Source: Coptis chinensis (lineage: Eukaryota; Streptophyta; Magnoliopsida; Ranunculales; Ranunculaceae). Taken from it: a DNA stretch of 64,000 nt. Made by a program: the position numbers and the translations under genes. Every line of letters begins with the position of its first letter. The stretch's first letter is position 1. This document shows, piece by piece, positions 21,753 through 32,935 of this stretch. The notes beneath the pieces are model-generated. The model ran no database searches and had not been told where the DNA came from. It saw only the letters and a program-made list of their open reading frames with translations. The DNA is taken from positions 15,043,501 to 15,107,500 of the forward strand of contig CM027381.1 of assembly GCA_015680905.1 (NCBI GenBank). The letters run 5' to 3'.

Positions 21753-23918
21753 CAACTCCCAACTAGCCTTTTACTAGTCTCTTAGCAAATAAGATAAAAA
21801 AATAGATAAGTGATCAAAATCACATCCTAATAACAAAAATAAAATCCTAACTTATTTTCGCAGGCATCGCGATTGTATTTACCATATGCAACAAGGCTTT
21901 AAACCTTTAAGTTCCCCAAAAAGGACGAGTTATACTCTCGTGAGGGTTTTCAGGTGATATACCCACAAAATCAATCAATAGCATGTTCAAGAATGATAGT
22001 ATTTTTTTTGAGAGAAATTCTTTACCCACTTAGTGCTTACTCCAATAGGCAGTCTCCATTGCTAACTACATTGCTGCAAAGACTCATAAATTATGATGGG
22101 AGATAGTAAAAATTGACAAAATTCTTAATCAAGGCTTATGTGTGTACTTAGTCAATCTCCTATACTCTCCTATCCAAGAAACGGAATCCCTAGTTTACCA
22201 TATAGGTAGATAATCTCGACTTTCAATCCTCACCGGTCATACTCTCAGAAAAGAATCTCTCAGAAGATGGTCTACTATTTTACCTCATGTATGTGGGGAA
22301 AAGAATAATGCATACGAACATTTCACATACTACCTTGAAAAACAGACTTCTAAATAAAAGTAGTCTTATGGAAAGAATGTCAATCACATATGAAGTGTCG
22401 GGTCCTTCACTTTAGCATTCTCTCACCTATTCTAGACTTTGTACCATACTGTAGTGATAAGTCATGGGTTGTAACTTGGCTTGGGTATTGGTTTATGAAG
22501 GAAAGGTAAAAAGGATTCTAAGGTTGTTTCTGAAAAACACTAAGGGTTGCTTCATTCTTTGGAAGATTTCTTTAAATTTTGTATTGCAGAGAAAGTTCTT
22601 CCTTTGTCTTAGCTTTTCCATCCATTCTGTTCAACACATTTATTTTTTTATTTTTTTTTAGCTCAGTGGTATATCCTTGATTAGTACTGGATATGCTTGT
22701 TTTCCACTAGCTTCTTTCACTTAGAATAGAATGATGGTCTTCATTGTATCTCTCTGGTATTTCCTTGTAATCTTCCTTTTGTGCTATTCTTTTGCTTTGT
22801 GCCCTTCGTATTCTCAGAAACATATGGGTATGGCTGATAAAGATTTTGGCTATACTCCTTGTCTGGAGTTGGGTAAAGGGTAAAGGGTTTTATGAAAGAA
22901 AATGGCTTATTTATTGTAAGGCTCAAAAGGGTTTAACATGATGGTCCTACTAGGTGGGATAAAGGCTGAATGGGTTGAATACTTGACTTATCAGTATGAT
23001 ACTATGTTTCGAATAGACTACAAAACCTAATGGCTATCTCCCCAGTTGATGTCACTTCGTGATTAACCAAATCAAAATAATGAGACTATATTACAACGAC
23101 ATAAAGAACTGAAAGATGTTGAGTCACTAAGACTCGGATTTTTTGTAAGAACTCTCCAAAGAATGGGTATAAAGCTCAAGTCTCATGGGCTAAGTCTAAA
23201 AATTCTACTTTCAGTTTACTAGGGGTTTAAATCTCTCTGCTAGCAAAAGTACACAAAACTGACCAAGTATTATGGTGGTGCCTTGATAAAGAATTCTATC
23301 AACAAGAACTATGTCCGAGCATAATAAATAGTCTAAGCGGTAATGAAATCAATAATATCAACTATTTATCAAACTCAACACTAAGCAGTATAGAATATAT
23401 ATCCTAGACTCATTATTACAATTCATTTTTATCATGCTACTGATATAGAAACACAAATATTTTTGTTTTTGAAAACTAATTTTCGAAATTCATTTCTCAA
23501 GTACACCCTCCCCCTACTTATACATGCATTGACATCAATGTATAAAGAAGTAAATGAAATGGATGAGAAAAAGGTGGGATATTACCATTCATGCTGAATA
23601 TCAGAATTAGTTCAAGAAACAAATTTTTAGGCATTTTTACGTCAGATCCCCAAGATGTAATGTGAGTCTTTTAAAGTCAAATTCTTAAGACTTTTGAGTC
23701 CTTTATAGTCAGATCCTCAAGACTTTTGAGTCCTTTATAGTCAGATCCTCAATACTAGTATTCCCACCTCAAAACTGATCTCTCAACAACATGCTTACTT
23801 CCTGTAGACATTTTATACTCGGTCTGCTAGAGTTATGAGACTTTGACTCCGGTGCTTGCAACTCCTCTCAGTAAAGGATAAAGTTATGAAAATTTGAGAG
23901 CCCGGCTATCAGTGGCAC
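21753..23918 (-). other. E1 non-coding 3' region and polypurine tract
   Basis: About 2.2 kb between the end of pol and the 3' LTR has no envelope-like frame. Next to the LTR the minus strand reads GGCTAGTTGGGAGTTG, the likely polypurine primer for plus-strand synthesis, preceded by an ACTAG...CTAGT hairpin. The region matches 58905-60874 of E2. It includes a 32-35-bp tandem repeat at 23641-23760. Confidence 0.7.
23641..23760. repeat. 32-35-bp tandem repeat in E1 3' region
   Basis: Units starting GTCAGATCCTCAAGACTTTT begin at 23641, 23676, 23708 and 23740, the first two diverged and the last partial. E2 has only a single equivalent copy at about 58905-58945. Confidence 0.8.
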
Positions 23919-24299
23919 TTATACTAATGAGATCCTAAAGGAGTCAAGCTTACGACGCTTGGCTTCCTCATGCAAAAAACTTAAACTGGACAGAGTAACA
24001 GGTTCAGCAAGCCATATAATGTAATCTTTAAGGTGTGTAGGTAACTTACCCCAATTTTCCACTTCAACAGTGGTCTGATAACCGGATCCTTGAGAAAAAC
24101 GGCCTCCACATCCCCAGTAGGTAGCTCCAGAAAAGACTTTAGTTGATGAGCATTGACTTTGAAACAAGTCCTTCACTTTATGTCTTCTACTTCAATAGCT
24201 CCAAAAGGTGTGACATGTCTTACTATAAACGGTCCCGTCCATCTAGATCTCAACTTTCCAGGGAAAATTTCTAGATGAGAGTTGTAGACCGAACCTTTC
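23919..24299 (-). pseudogene. E1 pol C-terminal tail
   Basis: The minus strand between 24299 and 24177 can be read as the part of an Athila polyprotein that follows integrase, with FPGKLRSRWTGPF and VTPFGAIEVED, typical of the integrase C-terminal GPF/Y region. The frame then changes and an 85-codon frame (24176-23919) continues without a recognised domain. Stops between the frames show decay. Confidence 0.6.
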
Positions 24300-25337
24300 T
24301 CATCGGTGTTCAAATTCTCTCTTTAGAATTCTTCTGTCATGTAATGCTTTAGTCTTATCCTTGTAAATCCTTGACTTATCATAAGCATCACTTCTCAATT
24401 CCTCTAATTCACTGATTTGAAGCTTCCTCTTTTCTCCTGCTTGATCTAGGCTGAAATTCATCTCTTTCACTACCCAGTAGGCTTTATGTTCTAACTCAAC
24501 AGGTAGATGACACGCCTTTCCATATACCAAGAGATAGGGCGACATCCCTATGGGTGTTTTGAATGTTTTATTCTCAGATGCCCATAGTGCATCTTGGAGT
24601 CTAAGAGACCAGTCTTTCCTAGAAGGATTAACTGTCTTCTCCAGAATACTCTTGATTTCTCTATTCGAAACTTCTGCTTGACCATTAGTCTGAGGATGAT
24701 ATGGTAAAGCAAGCTTGTGAATTACTCGATACTTTGCCATAATATTCCCAAATACACGGTTACAGAAGTAAGAACCGTTATCACTGATGATGGCTCTTGG
24801 TGTCCCAAATCTTGGTAGAATGTTCTTCTTCAGAAAGTCCATGATGACTTTATGATCGGCGGCCTTTGTAGGAATTGCTTCAATCCACTTTGAAACATAG
24901 TCCACAGCCAGTAGAATGTAGGTGTGACCAAAAGAAGGCGGAAATGGTCCCATGAAATCTATACCCCATACATCAAAGATTTCTGAGATAAGGATCGGTT
25001 GTTGAGACCACTCGAACCTTTTCGAGGTCTTACCCAAAAATTGGCATCTCGGACATGCTTTGCAATAAACATTTGCATCTTTAAAAAGAGTAGGCCAATA
25101 GAATCCAGCTTGTAATACCTTGTCTGCAGTACGTTGCGGGCCAAAGTGTCCTCTACAAGGTTGATCGTGATAGAATGATAAAATGGATTCCTGTTCCGAT
25201 TTTGGGTTGCATCTTCGAATAATTTGATCCAAACACTTCTTGAATAAGTATGCATCATCCCAAAAATAATATCTGGCCTTTGAGTAGAATAAATCTTTTT
25301 CCTGCTTGCTCCAATGCAATGGTACCTTGTCGATCAC
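24300..25337 (-). pseudogene. E1 integrase domain
   Basis: A 345-codon open frame holds an almost complete Gypsy integrase, which inserts the cDNA into the genome. Zinc-binding residues H57, H64, C95 and C98 are in place. The catalytic triad is D127 (GIDFMGP), D186 (ISDNGSYF) and E222 ([11 protein letters not shown]), with exactly 35 residues between the second Asp and the Glu, as in active DD35E integrases. The frame is the best preserved of E1, but it is cut off from the upstream RNase H frame, so it would not be made as part of the normal polyprotein. After residue 345 it stops where the tail continues in another frame. Confidence 0.85.
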
Positions 25338-25370
25338 AAGATAATTTACGATGTGGCCATACCATGGTAC

Positions 25371-25886
25371 TTATGATATACTGAACAATTGTTCATCAGG
25401 AAAAGTCTCACAGATTTGTAAGCTGTCTTCCGCATTCTCTACTAGCAATCTAGAAAGGTGATCAGCAACAAAATTCTCTGTTCCTTTCTTATCACGTATC
25501 TCCAAATCAAATTCTTGTAAAAGTAGTATCCATCGGATCAACCTAGGCTTGGCATCCTGCTTAGCGAGTAAATGACACAAGGCAGCATGGTCAGTATAGA
25601 CAATCACCTTTGAACCTATAAGATATTGTCGGAATTTGTCAAGAGAATAGAAGACGGCTAAGAGTTCCTTCTCAGTGGTAGAATAATTAATCTAAGCTCC
25701 ACTTAAAGTCTTGCTAGCATAATAGATTGCATACGACACTTTCTTGTCTCTTTGTCCTAGAACGGCTCCTATAACATAATCAGATGCATCACACATTATC
25801 TCAAATGGCTGGCTCCAGTCGGGAGCACGAATGATTGGTGCTGAAGTGAGTGCTTCCTTTAACTTCATAAAAGCTTCAACGCACAT
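25371..25886 (-). pseudogene. E1 RNase H domain
   Basis: Two frames hold the Gypsy RNase H. The upstream one reads FEIMCDASDYVIGAVLGQ (first catalytic Asp) and YYASKTLSGA before a stop. The downstream one has [20 protein letters not shown] (second Asp, in the usual TDH form) and [13 protein letters not shown], the standard end of this domain. A stop and a frame change at about 25610-25692 separate them. Confidence 0.8.
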
Positions 25887-26716
25887 GACGTATCAAAATC
25901 AAAGACAATATCTTTCCCTAACAGATGTGACAGCGGTCTTGCAATTTTGCTGAAATCCTTGATAAATTGACGGTAGAATCCCACGTGACCTAGGAAGGCA
26001 TGGATATCTTTGACAGTTTTTGGTTTGGGTAGATCCTTTATAATATCAATCTTTGCTCGATCTACTAGAATTCCTTCCTTTGAAACTTGGTGACCCAGCA
26101 CTATCCCTTCCTTTACCATGAAGTGACACTTTTCCCAGTTTAGAACTAAGTTAGTATCACAACAACGTTTAAGGACTAAGGAGAGATGGTGTAGGCAATC
26201 TTCAAAAGATGATCCAAAAACTGAAAAATCGTCCATAAAAACTTCCATGTATTTCTCCACCATGTCGTCAAAAATACTCATCATGCATCGTTGAAAAGTG
26301 GCCGGTGCATTGCATAGACCAAAAGGCATACGACGGTAGGCAAATGTTCCTAACGGACATGTGAATGTGGTCTTCTCTTGGTCCTCAGGGTGAATATGGA
26401 TCTGAAAATATCCTCAGTAACCATAAAGAAAGCAGGAGTAAGCTTGTCCAAATAATCTTTCTAACATCTGATCGATGAATGACAATGGAAAATGGTCTTT
26501 CCTTGATGCGCTATTCCGCTTCCTGTAATCGATGCAAACTCTCCATCCAGTCTGAATCCTGGTTGGAATCAACTCATTGTTCTCATTCTCGATCACTGTG
26601 GTTTTGGACTTCTTCGGCACAACTTGAACTAGACTAACCCATTGACTATCAGAAATAGGGTAGATAATGCCAGTGTCAAGGAGTTTGATGACCTTTTCTA
26701 GAACTACTTCCTTCAT
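25865..26716 (-). pseudogene. E1 reverse transcriptase, first catalytic Asp lost
   Basis: The RT domain is split into two frames. The upstream one (26716-26414) has GIIYPISDSQWVSLVQVVPKK, GWRVCIDYRK and HFPLSFIDQMLERL. It then reads FLYGY and a stop where Gypsy RTs have FLDGYSGY: the codon at 26423-26425 is TAT (Tyr) instead of an Asp codon, and the serine codon after GY is TGA (26414-26416). The downstream frame (26329-25865) has MPFGLCNAPATFQRC, the second catalytic box VFMDDFSVF (intact) and LGHxVSKEGI. The loss of the first aspartate alone would abolish polymerase activity. Confidence 0.85.
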
Positions 26717-26734
26717 CTTTGGATTAAACCTCCT

Positions 26735-27286
26735 CTATGGTTGCTTAGAAATCTTGGAATCCTCTTCCAAATGAATCCTATATTGAACTATCATAGGGCG
26801 GATCCCCTTGATATCATCAATTGTCCAGCTTATAGCTGACTTGTGTTCCTTTAAAAGTGCTACTAACCTGGATTCCTGCTCCTCAGTCAAATCTGATGCA
26901 ATGACTACTGGGTAGGTTCCCAAATCTCCCAAGAAAACATACTTGAGTGTAGACGGCAAAGGCTTCAATTCTAGCTTAGGCGGCTCATTCTTAAGCTCTT
27001 TAGATGGTCCATCATGCATAGGCGATTCAAACTTTTCTCCGAACTTGCTGTCATCCATGGTAGGTGATGAATCCAAAATCGCATTGATTGCCTCTACACT
27101 AAGTTCCTCACAGTCTGAGCCTGTCAGAGCTTTCAACAACTCGTCAGCAAGATATGAATGAGTCAGATAATCCTGTGCTAACGCTTCAATCATGCATACC
27201 TCGTTCACATCACACATCTCCTGTGGTTGCTGTAACATATGGAAAACATTGGTCTCAACTCTCATATTACCAAAGGATAATGTCAT
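26735..27286 (-). pseudogene. E1 protease-RT linker
   Basis: A 183-codon frame continues the polyprotein after the protease. It begins MTLSFGNMRVETNVFHML, which parallels KINFGKMSMDINIFHLL in E2. It ends with SAISWTIDDIKGI and PMIVQYRIHLEED, a segment that normally precedes the Gypsy RT. A TAG stop after SKQP separates it from the RT frame. Confidence 0.75.
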
Positions 27287-27373
27287 ATTACCATTTCAAC
27301 AGTTGATGAGTGCATTTGCAGTGGCCAAGAATGGTTTGCCTAGAATGATTGGTATCTGCCTACCAGATGTAGG

Positions 27374-27847
27374 TTATGTGTCGAGTACTATGAAATCAAC
27401 CGGATAATATAAATCTTCGATTTTGACTATGACGTTTTCAATGATTCCTCTAGGTACCTTCACTAATCTATCTGCCAACTGTAAAGTAACATCAGTGGGT
27501 TTTAGATCCTTCAAGCCTAACTTCTCGAAGACAAAATATGGTAGAAGATTAACACTGGCACCCAAATCTAATAAAGCTTGCTCCTCCAAAGAATCTCCAA
27601 TTCTGCATGTAACAGTTGGACTTCCAGGATCTTTTAGTTTCACAACCGCTAGATTCTGTAGGTACGATGAACATCTTTGAGCGATAAAAGCTTCTTTCGG
27701 AATGTTGGTCTTCTTCTTCACTAGATCTTTCACGAACTTGGCATACGAGGGAACTTGCTTGATGGCGGTCAGAAATGGGATATTAATATGCAAATTCTGA
27801 AATACATCCCAAATCTCCTTGTACTGGTAATCCTTCCTGGTATTCAC
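27374..27847 (-). pseudogene. E1 aspartic protease with gag C-terminus
   Basis: A 157-codon frame starts in the gag C-terminal region (NIPFLTAIKQVPSYAKF) and runs into the protease. The active-site motif is ALLDLGASVNLLP with catalytic D94, the Athila-type D-L-G variant of the usual D-S/T-G. It is followed by LKPTDVTLQLADR and VDFIVLD. The frame is ended by a TAA stop, and the flap end ILGKPFLATANALI lies in the next frame below. Confidence 0.8.
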
Positions 27848-28073
27848 TAGTTTCGAAGGAAACGGTGCTGGCGGATTCTTTAATATCGGTTCTCTTCTTT
27901 CGGCTTCGGTTGGCTTGGTAACAGATAGTGGAGTGACAGGTGGAGTTACTCGTGATGGCTTCTTACGTCCACAGTAGTTCCTTCAACTTCTTTTGCAACA
28001 GTTTCTTCAGTAGGTGACATAACACTAGATATATCTGGAGTGTTAGAACTGGGTGGGATGGTGGGGACATAAG

Positions 28074-29661
28074 TTACCTTGGGCTCCGCAGATCTTTTCC
28101 TGGTTCATAGACAATTTTGTTATCAACTTTCTTGCCTGACCTCAGAGTGGTGACAACATTAACTTGGTCATTCGATTGAGTAATCTCTAGGTTATCCACC
28201 TGCAGGACACCTCTTCCTTTCGGATTTGGCCCCGGCTGGCTTGGTAATGCTCCTTTCGATCTTTCCGTCAAGGCGGTAGCGATTTGCCCTATCTGGCCTT
28301 GAATGACACTAAAGTTACTCTCTAACTTCTGGGTTCTTTGATTTGTCTGTTTCAGCTCATTGACAATGGTGGTGATAGCTTCTTCCAAATGTGGGATAAC
28401 TGCTTTGCTCAACTGAGGCATAGGGGCAATATATCCACTCATAAGATCTGGTACTAACTCTCTGTTTGTGTTGGCTTGGTATTACTGGTTTTGGTATGAC
28501 TGTTGATTTTTGTATGGTTGCTAGCGGTTTTGGAACTGATACTGGTTATTCTGGAATTGATTTGACTGATTTTGGAATCCTAGAAGGAAATTCCTCTGAT
28601 TTGTATTTTGTGGCTTCCAATAATTCTGTCCTTGATTGAATTGGTTATTTCTTCCTAAAGATTTGATACTACATGCCTCTGCATTAGTATCCAAATAGTA
28701 CGAACACTCTTAAGTGGTGTGGCTTTCATCAGAACATAGCTCACAAATGGCATAACAAGGCTTGGTTGGCTGAGGTTTAGCTTGGAAATTGTTTGCTTTT
28801 GGAGGATTCATAGAGAACTGATCAAACTTCTTGTTTAGAGTTTCAAGTCCTGTTGATAGGCTTGCCATAATTGATATCATCGCTTGATTTGGATCTTCTT
28901 GAATTTGGTTGCCAAATTGCTTCGGCACCCCCTCCCCTCTAGCTACGTCCTCGTTGCTAGTACTCCATTGTTGAATGTCTTCAGCTAAATTCTCGAGAAA
29001 GTTGTAGGCTTCCTCTCCGTCCAATGATGTAAACTTACCTTGATGCATTGACTGTATCATCTGCTTGTTCATAGTAGAAAGTCCCCGAAAGAAAAAAATG
29101 AGCCAGTGTGCTCTTATCATAACCATAATGTGGACATGAGACTAGCAGATTATTGAATTTCTCCAATCTTTGATGATATTCTTCAGTCACCTTCCCTTTG
29201 AAATTGCTGATGGCTTGCTGCATGGCATTTGTCATCTGGGGTGGGTAGAACTTGTTCATACACCTTGTTCTCAACTTCTCCCAGTTGTTGATTGAATTGA
29301 TCGGCTGTGCAGTTAACCATTTGGATGCTTTACCTTTGAGTGAGAGTGGAAAAATAATTAACTTGATACTCTTATCCCTGATATTCTAGTTCTTGAAAGT
29401 TCTGAGGACTGATAGAAATTTGTTCATGTGAACATAAGGCTGCATATTGTCTGAACCATTGAACTTTGGAAGCATAGAGATTACTGGTGCTCTAAGTTCA
29501 AACTGGTTAGCTTCTGTCTCTGGAAAAACAATACTGCTTGGTAGGTCTCCAATGATTGGTGAATAGAAATCACTCAGCTTCTTCCTCTGTTGTGCTTGCA
29601 TGGGTGGGATAGCTTCAGGATTATTGGTGTCCAAAACACCTCCATCATTCCGTGCGGCCAT
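28074..29661 (-). pseudogene. E1 gag, broken
   Basis: Gag remains are spread over five frames. The start (29661-29386) reads MAARNDGGVLDTNNPEAI and LRAPVISMLPKFNGS. The core continues with MNKFYPPQMTNAM, EEYHQRLEKFNNLL and CPHYGYD (29274-29035), then EEAYNFLENLAEDIQQW (29126-28710). A CX2CX4HX4C knuckle at 28704-28745 (CELCSDESH) has an in-frame TAA in its last spacer. An Asn/Gln-rich stretch follows, then PQLSKAVIPHLEEAI and VTTLRSGKKVDNK (28442-28074), a phrase shared by Athila-type gags. Gag would form the particle and bind RNA; this copy cannot. Confidence 0.8.
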
Positions 29662-30278
29662 TATATCAATCTCATCTAGTATTCTTGTGAGTTAGTTGTT
29701 AAACCTTGTCCACTATTGTGTTCTTACTGGACGATGATATGGACGACGGGGCATACACTAGAAAATGCTATACGAAAATAACAAAAAAACTATCCTACTA
29801 TGCTTGAATAGTATGCAATTATTCTAAGTTATACTAAAATGTAAAACTACTTTCCTTCAACTGGGTTGGGCTTTGCAGCTAGTATCTCGCCTGCGTGTCT
29901 AAAAGTCGCTCTTCTAGGGTTATGGTGAATCACTTGGATTGCTTAAGTACCGCTGCCCACAGAAGATAGTCCGTTTGTCAAGATTCAGACAAGAAACACT
30001 AGAGTTTGATATTTCACTATGTTGGCTTACAACTTCAATTGTTGAAAAGGTCCTAAATGCAATTATACTAGAAAACAATAAAACTAAACTACAATGCAAC
30101 TATACTAAAAATAAAATAAAAAGAATGAAGATTCGACTAACCTGGATGGTAGATCTTGTCTTCGAGATGTCTTTCAAGCTTCTTTCTTTCTTAAAAGGAT
30201 GGATGATGAGGCTAAAATTACCTCAAGATCCAAAATTCTAATCTTGAAAGAAAACGTTAAACATAAACAACTTAAAAC

Positions 30279-30291
30279 GGCAGCGGCGCCA
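30279..30291 (-). promoter_or_regulatory. E1 primer-binding site (tRNA-Asp-like)
   Basis: TGGCGCCGCTGCC on the minus strand is two bases inside the 5' LTR. It differs by one base from TGGCGCCGTTGCC, the complement of the 3' end of plant tRNA-Asp used by Athila-type elements. E2 has the same sequence at 52240-52252. Confidence 0.85.
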
Positions 30292-30293
30292 TT

Positions 30294-31867
30294 TGACAAG
30301 CCTCCTTTTGTGTATGTAGATGGTGTATGGTCGTTGAACAAAACAGAAGTGTATCAAAACCTAATTATCCCTCAATAAGTAAAGGATGAGTAGGATATCG
30401 TTCCACTTTTAAGTGTATGTTATGTGAAGGACAGGACTGGAAAGGGGGTTTAAGGGATTAAAAACTATGATTGTAGAGACTTTAGATTCTAATGCTAAAC
30501 TAAACTAAATTAACTAAACTATTGAGAATTTATAAGAGAGGGAATTCAAGAGATTAGAATCCACCAATACTTTTAATCTATGACCTTCTGCTTCATGGTT
30601 GTTCTTACAAGTAGACTACAATTAGGTAATCGGCGAAGTGCCGATACCCTCTTGGATGAAACATCGTTAACAATTAACTCTACTTAAGGTTGTTCCTATG
30701 TTTATGCTATTAATATCTTCTTTCCTTTTATGTAAGCTCGGGCAGCCATTCAATGTATTACCGAGAGCAACATAAAGGAGTACTTCCTAATAGGGCGGCC
30801 ATTCAATGAATCACCACTTAAGGCAAACACAAAGAATACTTCCCCTAGGCAGCCACTCCCTGAGCTACCCCTTCTAAGGCAACACAAAGAATACTTCCCT
30901 AACTCTAAAGAACTATATTACTAGAAGAAAAGTAAAGAATACTAGCATGATATTAATATTGCAAAACATAAACCCTATTCTATACTTCCATCCCCTGGTG
31001 TGGGCAATGGAACTAATAACTAAAAACATAAAGAACTAACCTGATTGAAGAACACCAAGAACCAAAAGAATCATTAATCCTTAAGCACTGGCTTTATCTC
31101 CTCCCTTGAAGGAGAATATTAGCCTTTCATAAAGAAAGAAGAACACGAAGAACGAGAAAAAGAAGAGTCAAAGAACATAATACTAGAAAGACTAATTTAT
31201 TAAGACTCAGCTAGTTAAAACCGATTTTTTATTATTAATCTCTCTCTACCTCAAGTTCCGGAGACAAGAATATAAGTGAATTGGCCAATTACATGAGGCA
31301 CTTAGGTTCTCTATTTATAGAGGTTACAATGAGCTCTAAAGGCATTCCAAATCGTCATTTGTTTCCTAATACAAATAGACTTCTTTCAAAGTCCAACTTT
31401 GTCTCCAAAACTGAGAAGAAATTGGCTACAGTGTTAATCCATGCGTCTGGATGCACTATTCATGCACCTCAGACACGATCAATGTGTCTGGATGCTTGAT
31501 CCATGCATCCCAGACTCGTAAGCCGATTTTGTCTCATTTGATCTATCTTTCTATCCTCTTTTGCGGGCTTTGGTCCAAACAACGAATCCTTTGGTCTTGG
31601 GCTCCCAAATAGGCTTTAAAATAGGTCCAAGTCGTATCTTTAATAGCTCCAAGTCCTTGGTCTTCTCCATGATTGTCCACGGGCTTCCCATGTGATCCTT
31701 AATGCTCCGAATTGCTCCGTTTTACTCCTTTTTCTCTAATATTTCACAAAACTCTCTCTTTGACCTGTAGAATCATAAAACATAACTTACAAACACTATT
31801 AGTCCACTAAGATGGCTAAACAAGAGGCATAATCGAGGGTTAAATAGCACTTTTTGAGCACTTATCA
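30294..31867 (-). repeat. E1 5' LTR
   Basis: This 1574-bp LTR is the partner of 20217-21752. On the plus strand it starts TGACAAGCCTCC and ends GAGCACTTATCA. TATA box on the minus strand at 31311-31320. The extra GTCTGGATGC unit at about 31439-31518 accounts for most of the length difference. Confidence 0.9.
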
Positions 31868-31872
31868 CTTAT

Positions 31873-32584
31873 CATAAAAGATGCGTCTTAGCACAAAAAT
31901 GAGCCTTAATTATGCTTATTATGAATACTCGAAGATGCTATGAAAAAGTGCTGAAAAGGTTAAAGTCAAAGTCAAAGGTCAAGGACTCAGAACCAAAGAG
32001 CTGAAAGTCAAGTCCTCAACTCAGAAAACCAGAGATAGATGTCCTTAACACAAAAGATGGTTTCTCTAAAACCTATCTTGATCAAGAAGAAATAAAAGAG
32101 TAAAAATAAAAAGCAAAAGCATAAAGCAAAGGGTGAGGTGTCTCAAATGTAATGAAGAAGGGCAAATCAATCATTTGCATAAAGTAGGGGGTATAATAAC
32201 TAAAAGTTAGGGAAATAGAATATACCTAGACTTATTCTATTGTCATGTAGGATTTAATTTCTAGTCTTTTTTTCATTCAAGTCATTTACCTTATTGTTCT
32301 TCATTTTCAATATTGTTATTTGTTTTTGTTATTCAATAAATCAATCATCTTTCTTTGTTGTTCTTATTCAATCTTTTCATTTCATTTCTTAAAGTTTGTG
32401 TTCTTTCAACTATTAACAACTTAAGTTTTTCAATGTTCTTCATAAATTAGTTAAACAATACAAATCCTAACCTAAATATCCTATCTTCTTTCTTTCTAAA
32501 ACTCCTAACCATTCAAACTCTAAACAATTTATGGTGAACCTCACTTCAAAACACTTTGAAGACTCAAAACATACTACAACTACA
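31873..32584 (+). repeat. Element H: right part of its 5' LTR
   Basis: The DNA after the E1 target duplication ends ACTACAACTACA at 32584, followed by AA and a primer-binding-like site, the same spacing as in E1 and E2. This suggests the 3' end of an LTR on the plus strand whose left part is beyond E1. Four GTCAA words (W-box core on the minus strand) lie at 31965-32011. The LTR start was not found. Confidence 0.5.
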
Positions 32585-32586
32585 AA

Positions 32587-32599
32587 TGGCGCCCCCGTC
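32587..32599 (+). promoter_or_regulatory. Element H primer-binding site, putative
   Basis: TGGCGCCCCCGTC lies two bases after the CA that would end the LTR. Its first seven bases equal the start of the tRNA-Asp site of E1 and E2, and its other bases differ; Tat/Ogre elements are known to use related TGGCGCC-like or TGGCGAC-like sites. It stands 1.4 kb (E3 removed) upstream of a gag-type zinc knuckle in the same direction. Confidence 0.5.
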
Positions 32600-32930
32600 A
32601 TGGATTGAAGGAGCAAGAATGCTTGGTTGAGCATCTAAGGAGGGAAGCATCACTCTCACCTTCTCACTTCTTTATTTTCTAATTTTCGTTGATTTTTTCA
32701 TTGTTTTTCATTACTGACTTATTTTTTTGTAAATACAGGTTCGAGATCAACATGCTGGAGAGGAGCTGAAGTTGTAGCTGAAAAACGACTGGACTTGTCC
32801 AGAACTGCGTGGGCGCACCCCTTGCCGGCAGGCGACCGCGAGCCCAGGCCCTCACAGTGATACTTGGTTTTTACATAGCTCAGTTGTTTTCCATGTGTGG
32901 TTGTACTGTGAAACTTGGATTTTGTAATAG
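32600..32930 (+). other. Element H leader, left of E3
   Basis: This is non-coding sequence between the presumed primer-binding site and the E3 target duplication. It includes a GC-rich patch (about 32805-32860) with TTGCCGGCAGGCGACCGCGAG. No open frame. Confidence 0.4.
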
Positions 32931-32935
32931 AGTAG

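Larger units (their letters stand above)
20217..31867 (-). mobile_element. E1: Athila-like Gypsy element, TSD CTTAT
   Basis: An 11.65-kb LTR retrotransposon reads leftward. Perfect target duplications CTTAT stand at 20212-20216 and 31868-31872. On the minus strand it runs 5' LTR (31867-30294), primer-binding site, gag, protease, reverse transcriptase, RNase H, integrase, a 2-kb non-coding 3' part and 3' LTR (21752-20217). LTRs begin TGATAAGTGCTC on the minus strand. The primer-binding site and the wording of gag and pol place it in the Athila lineage. All coding parts carry stops or frameshifts. The two LTRs differ at about ten positions in their first 205 plus-strand bases, counted by eye. 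Confidence 0.9.

Noticed and set aside
23919..24176. An envelope gene of E1
   Set aside because: The 85-codon frame has no signal peptide or membrane segment and follows integrase directly; it fits the tail of pol.
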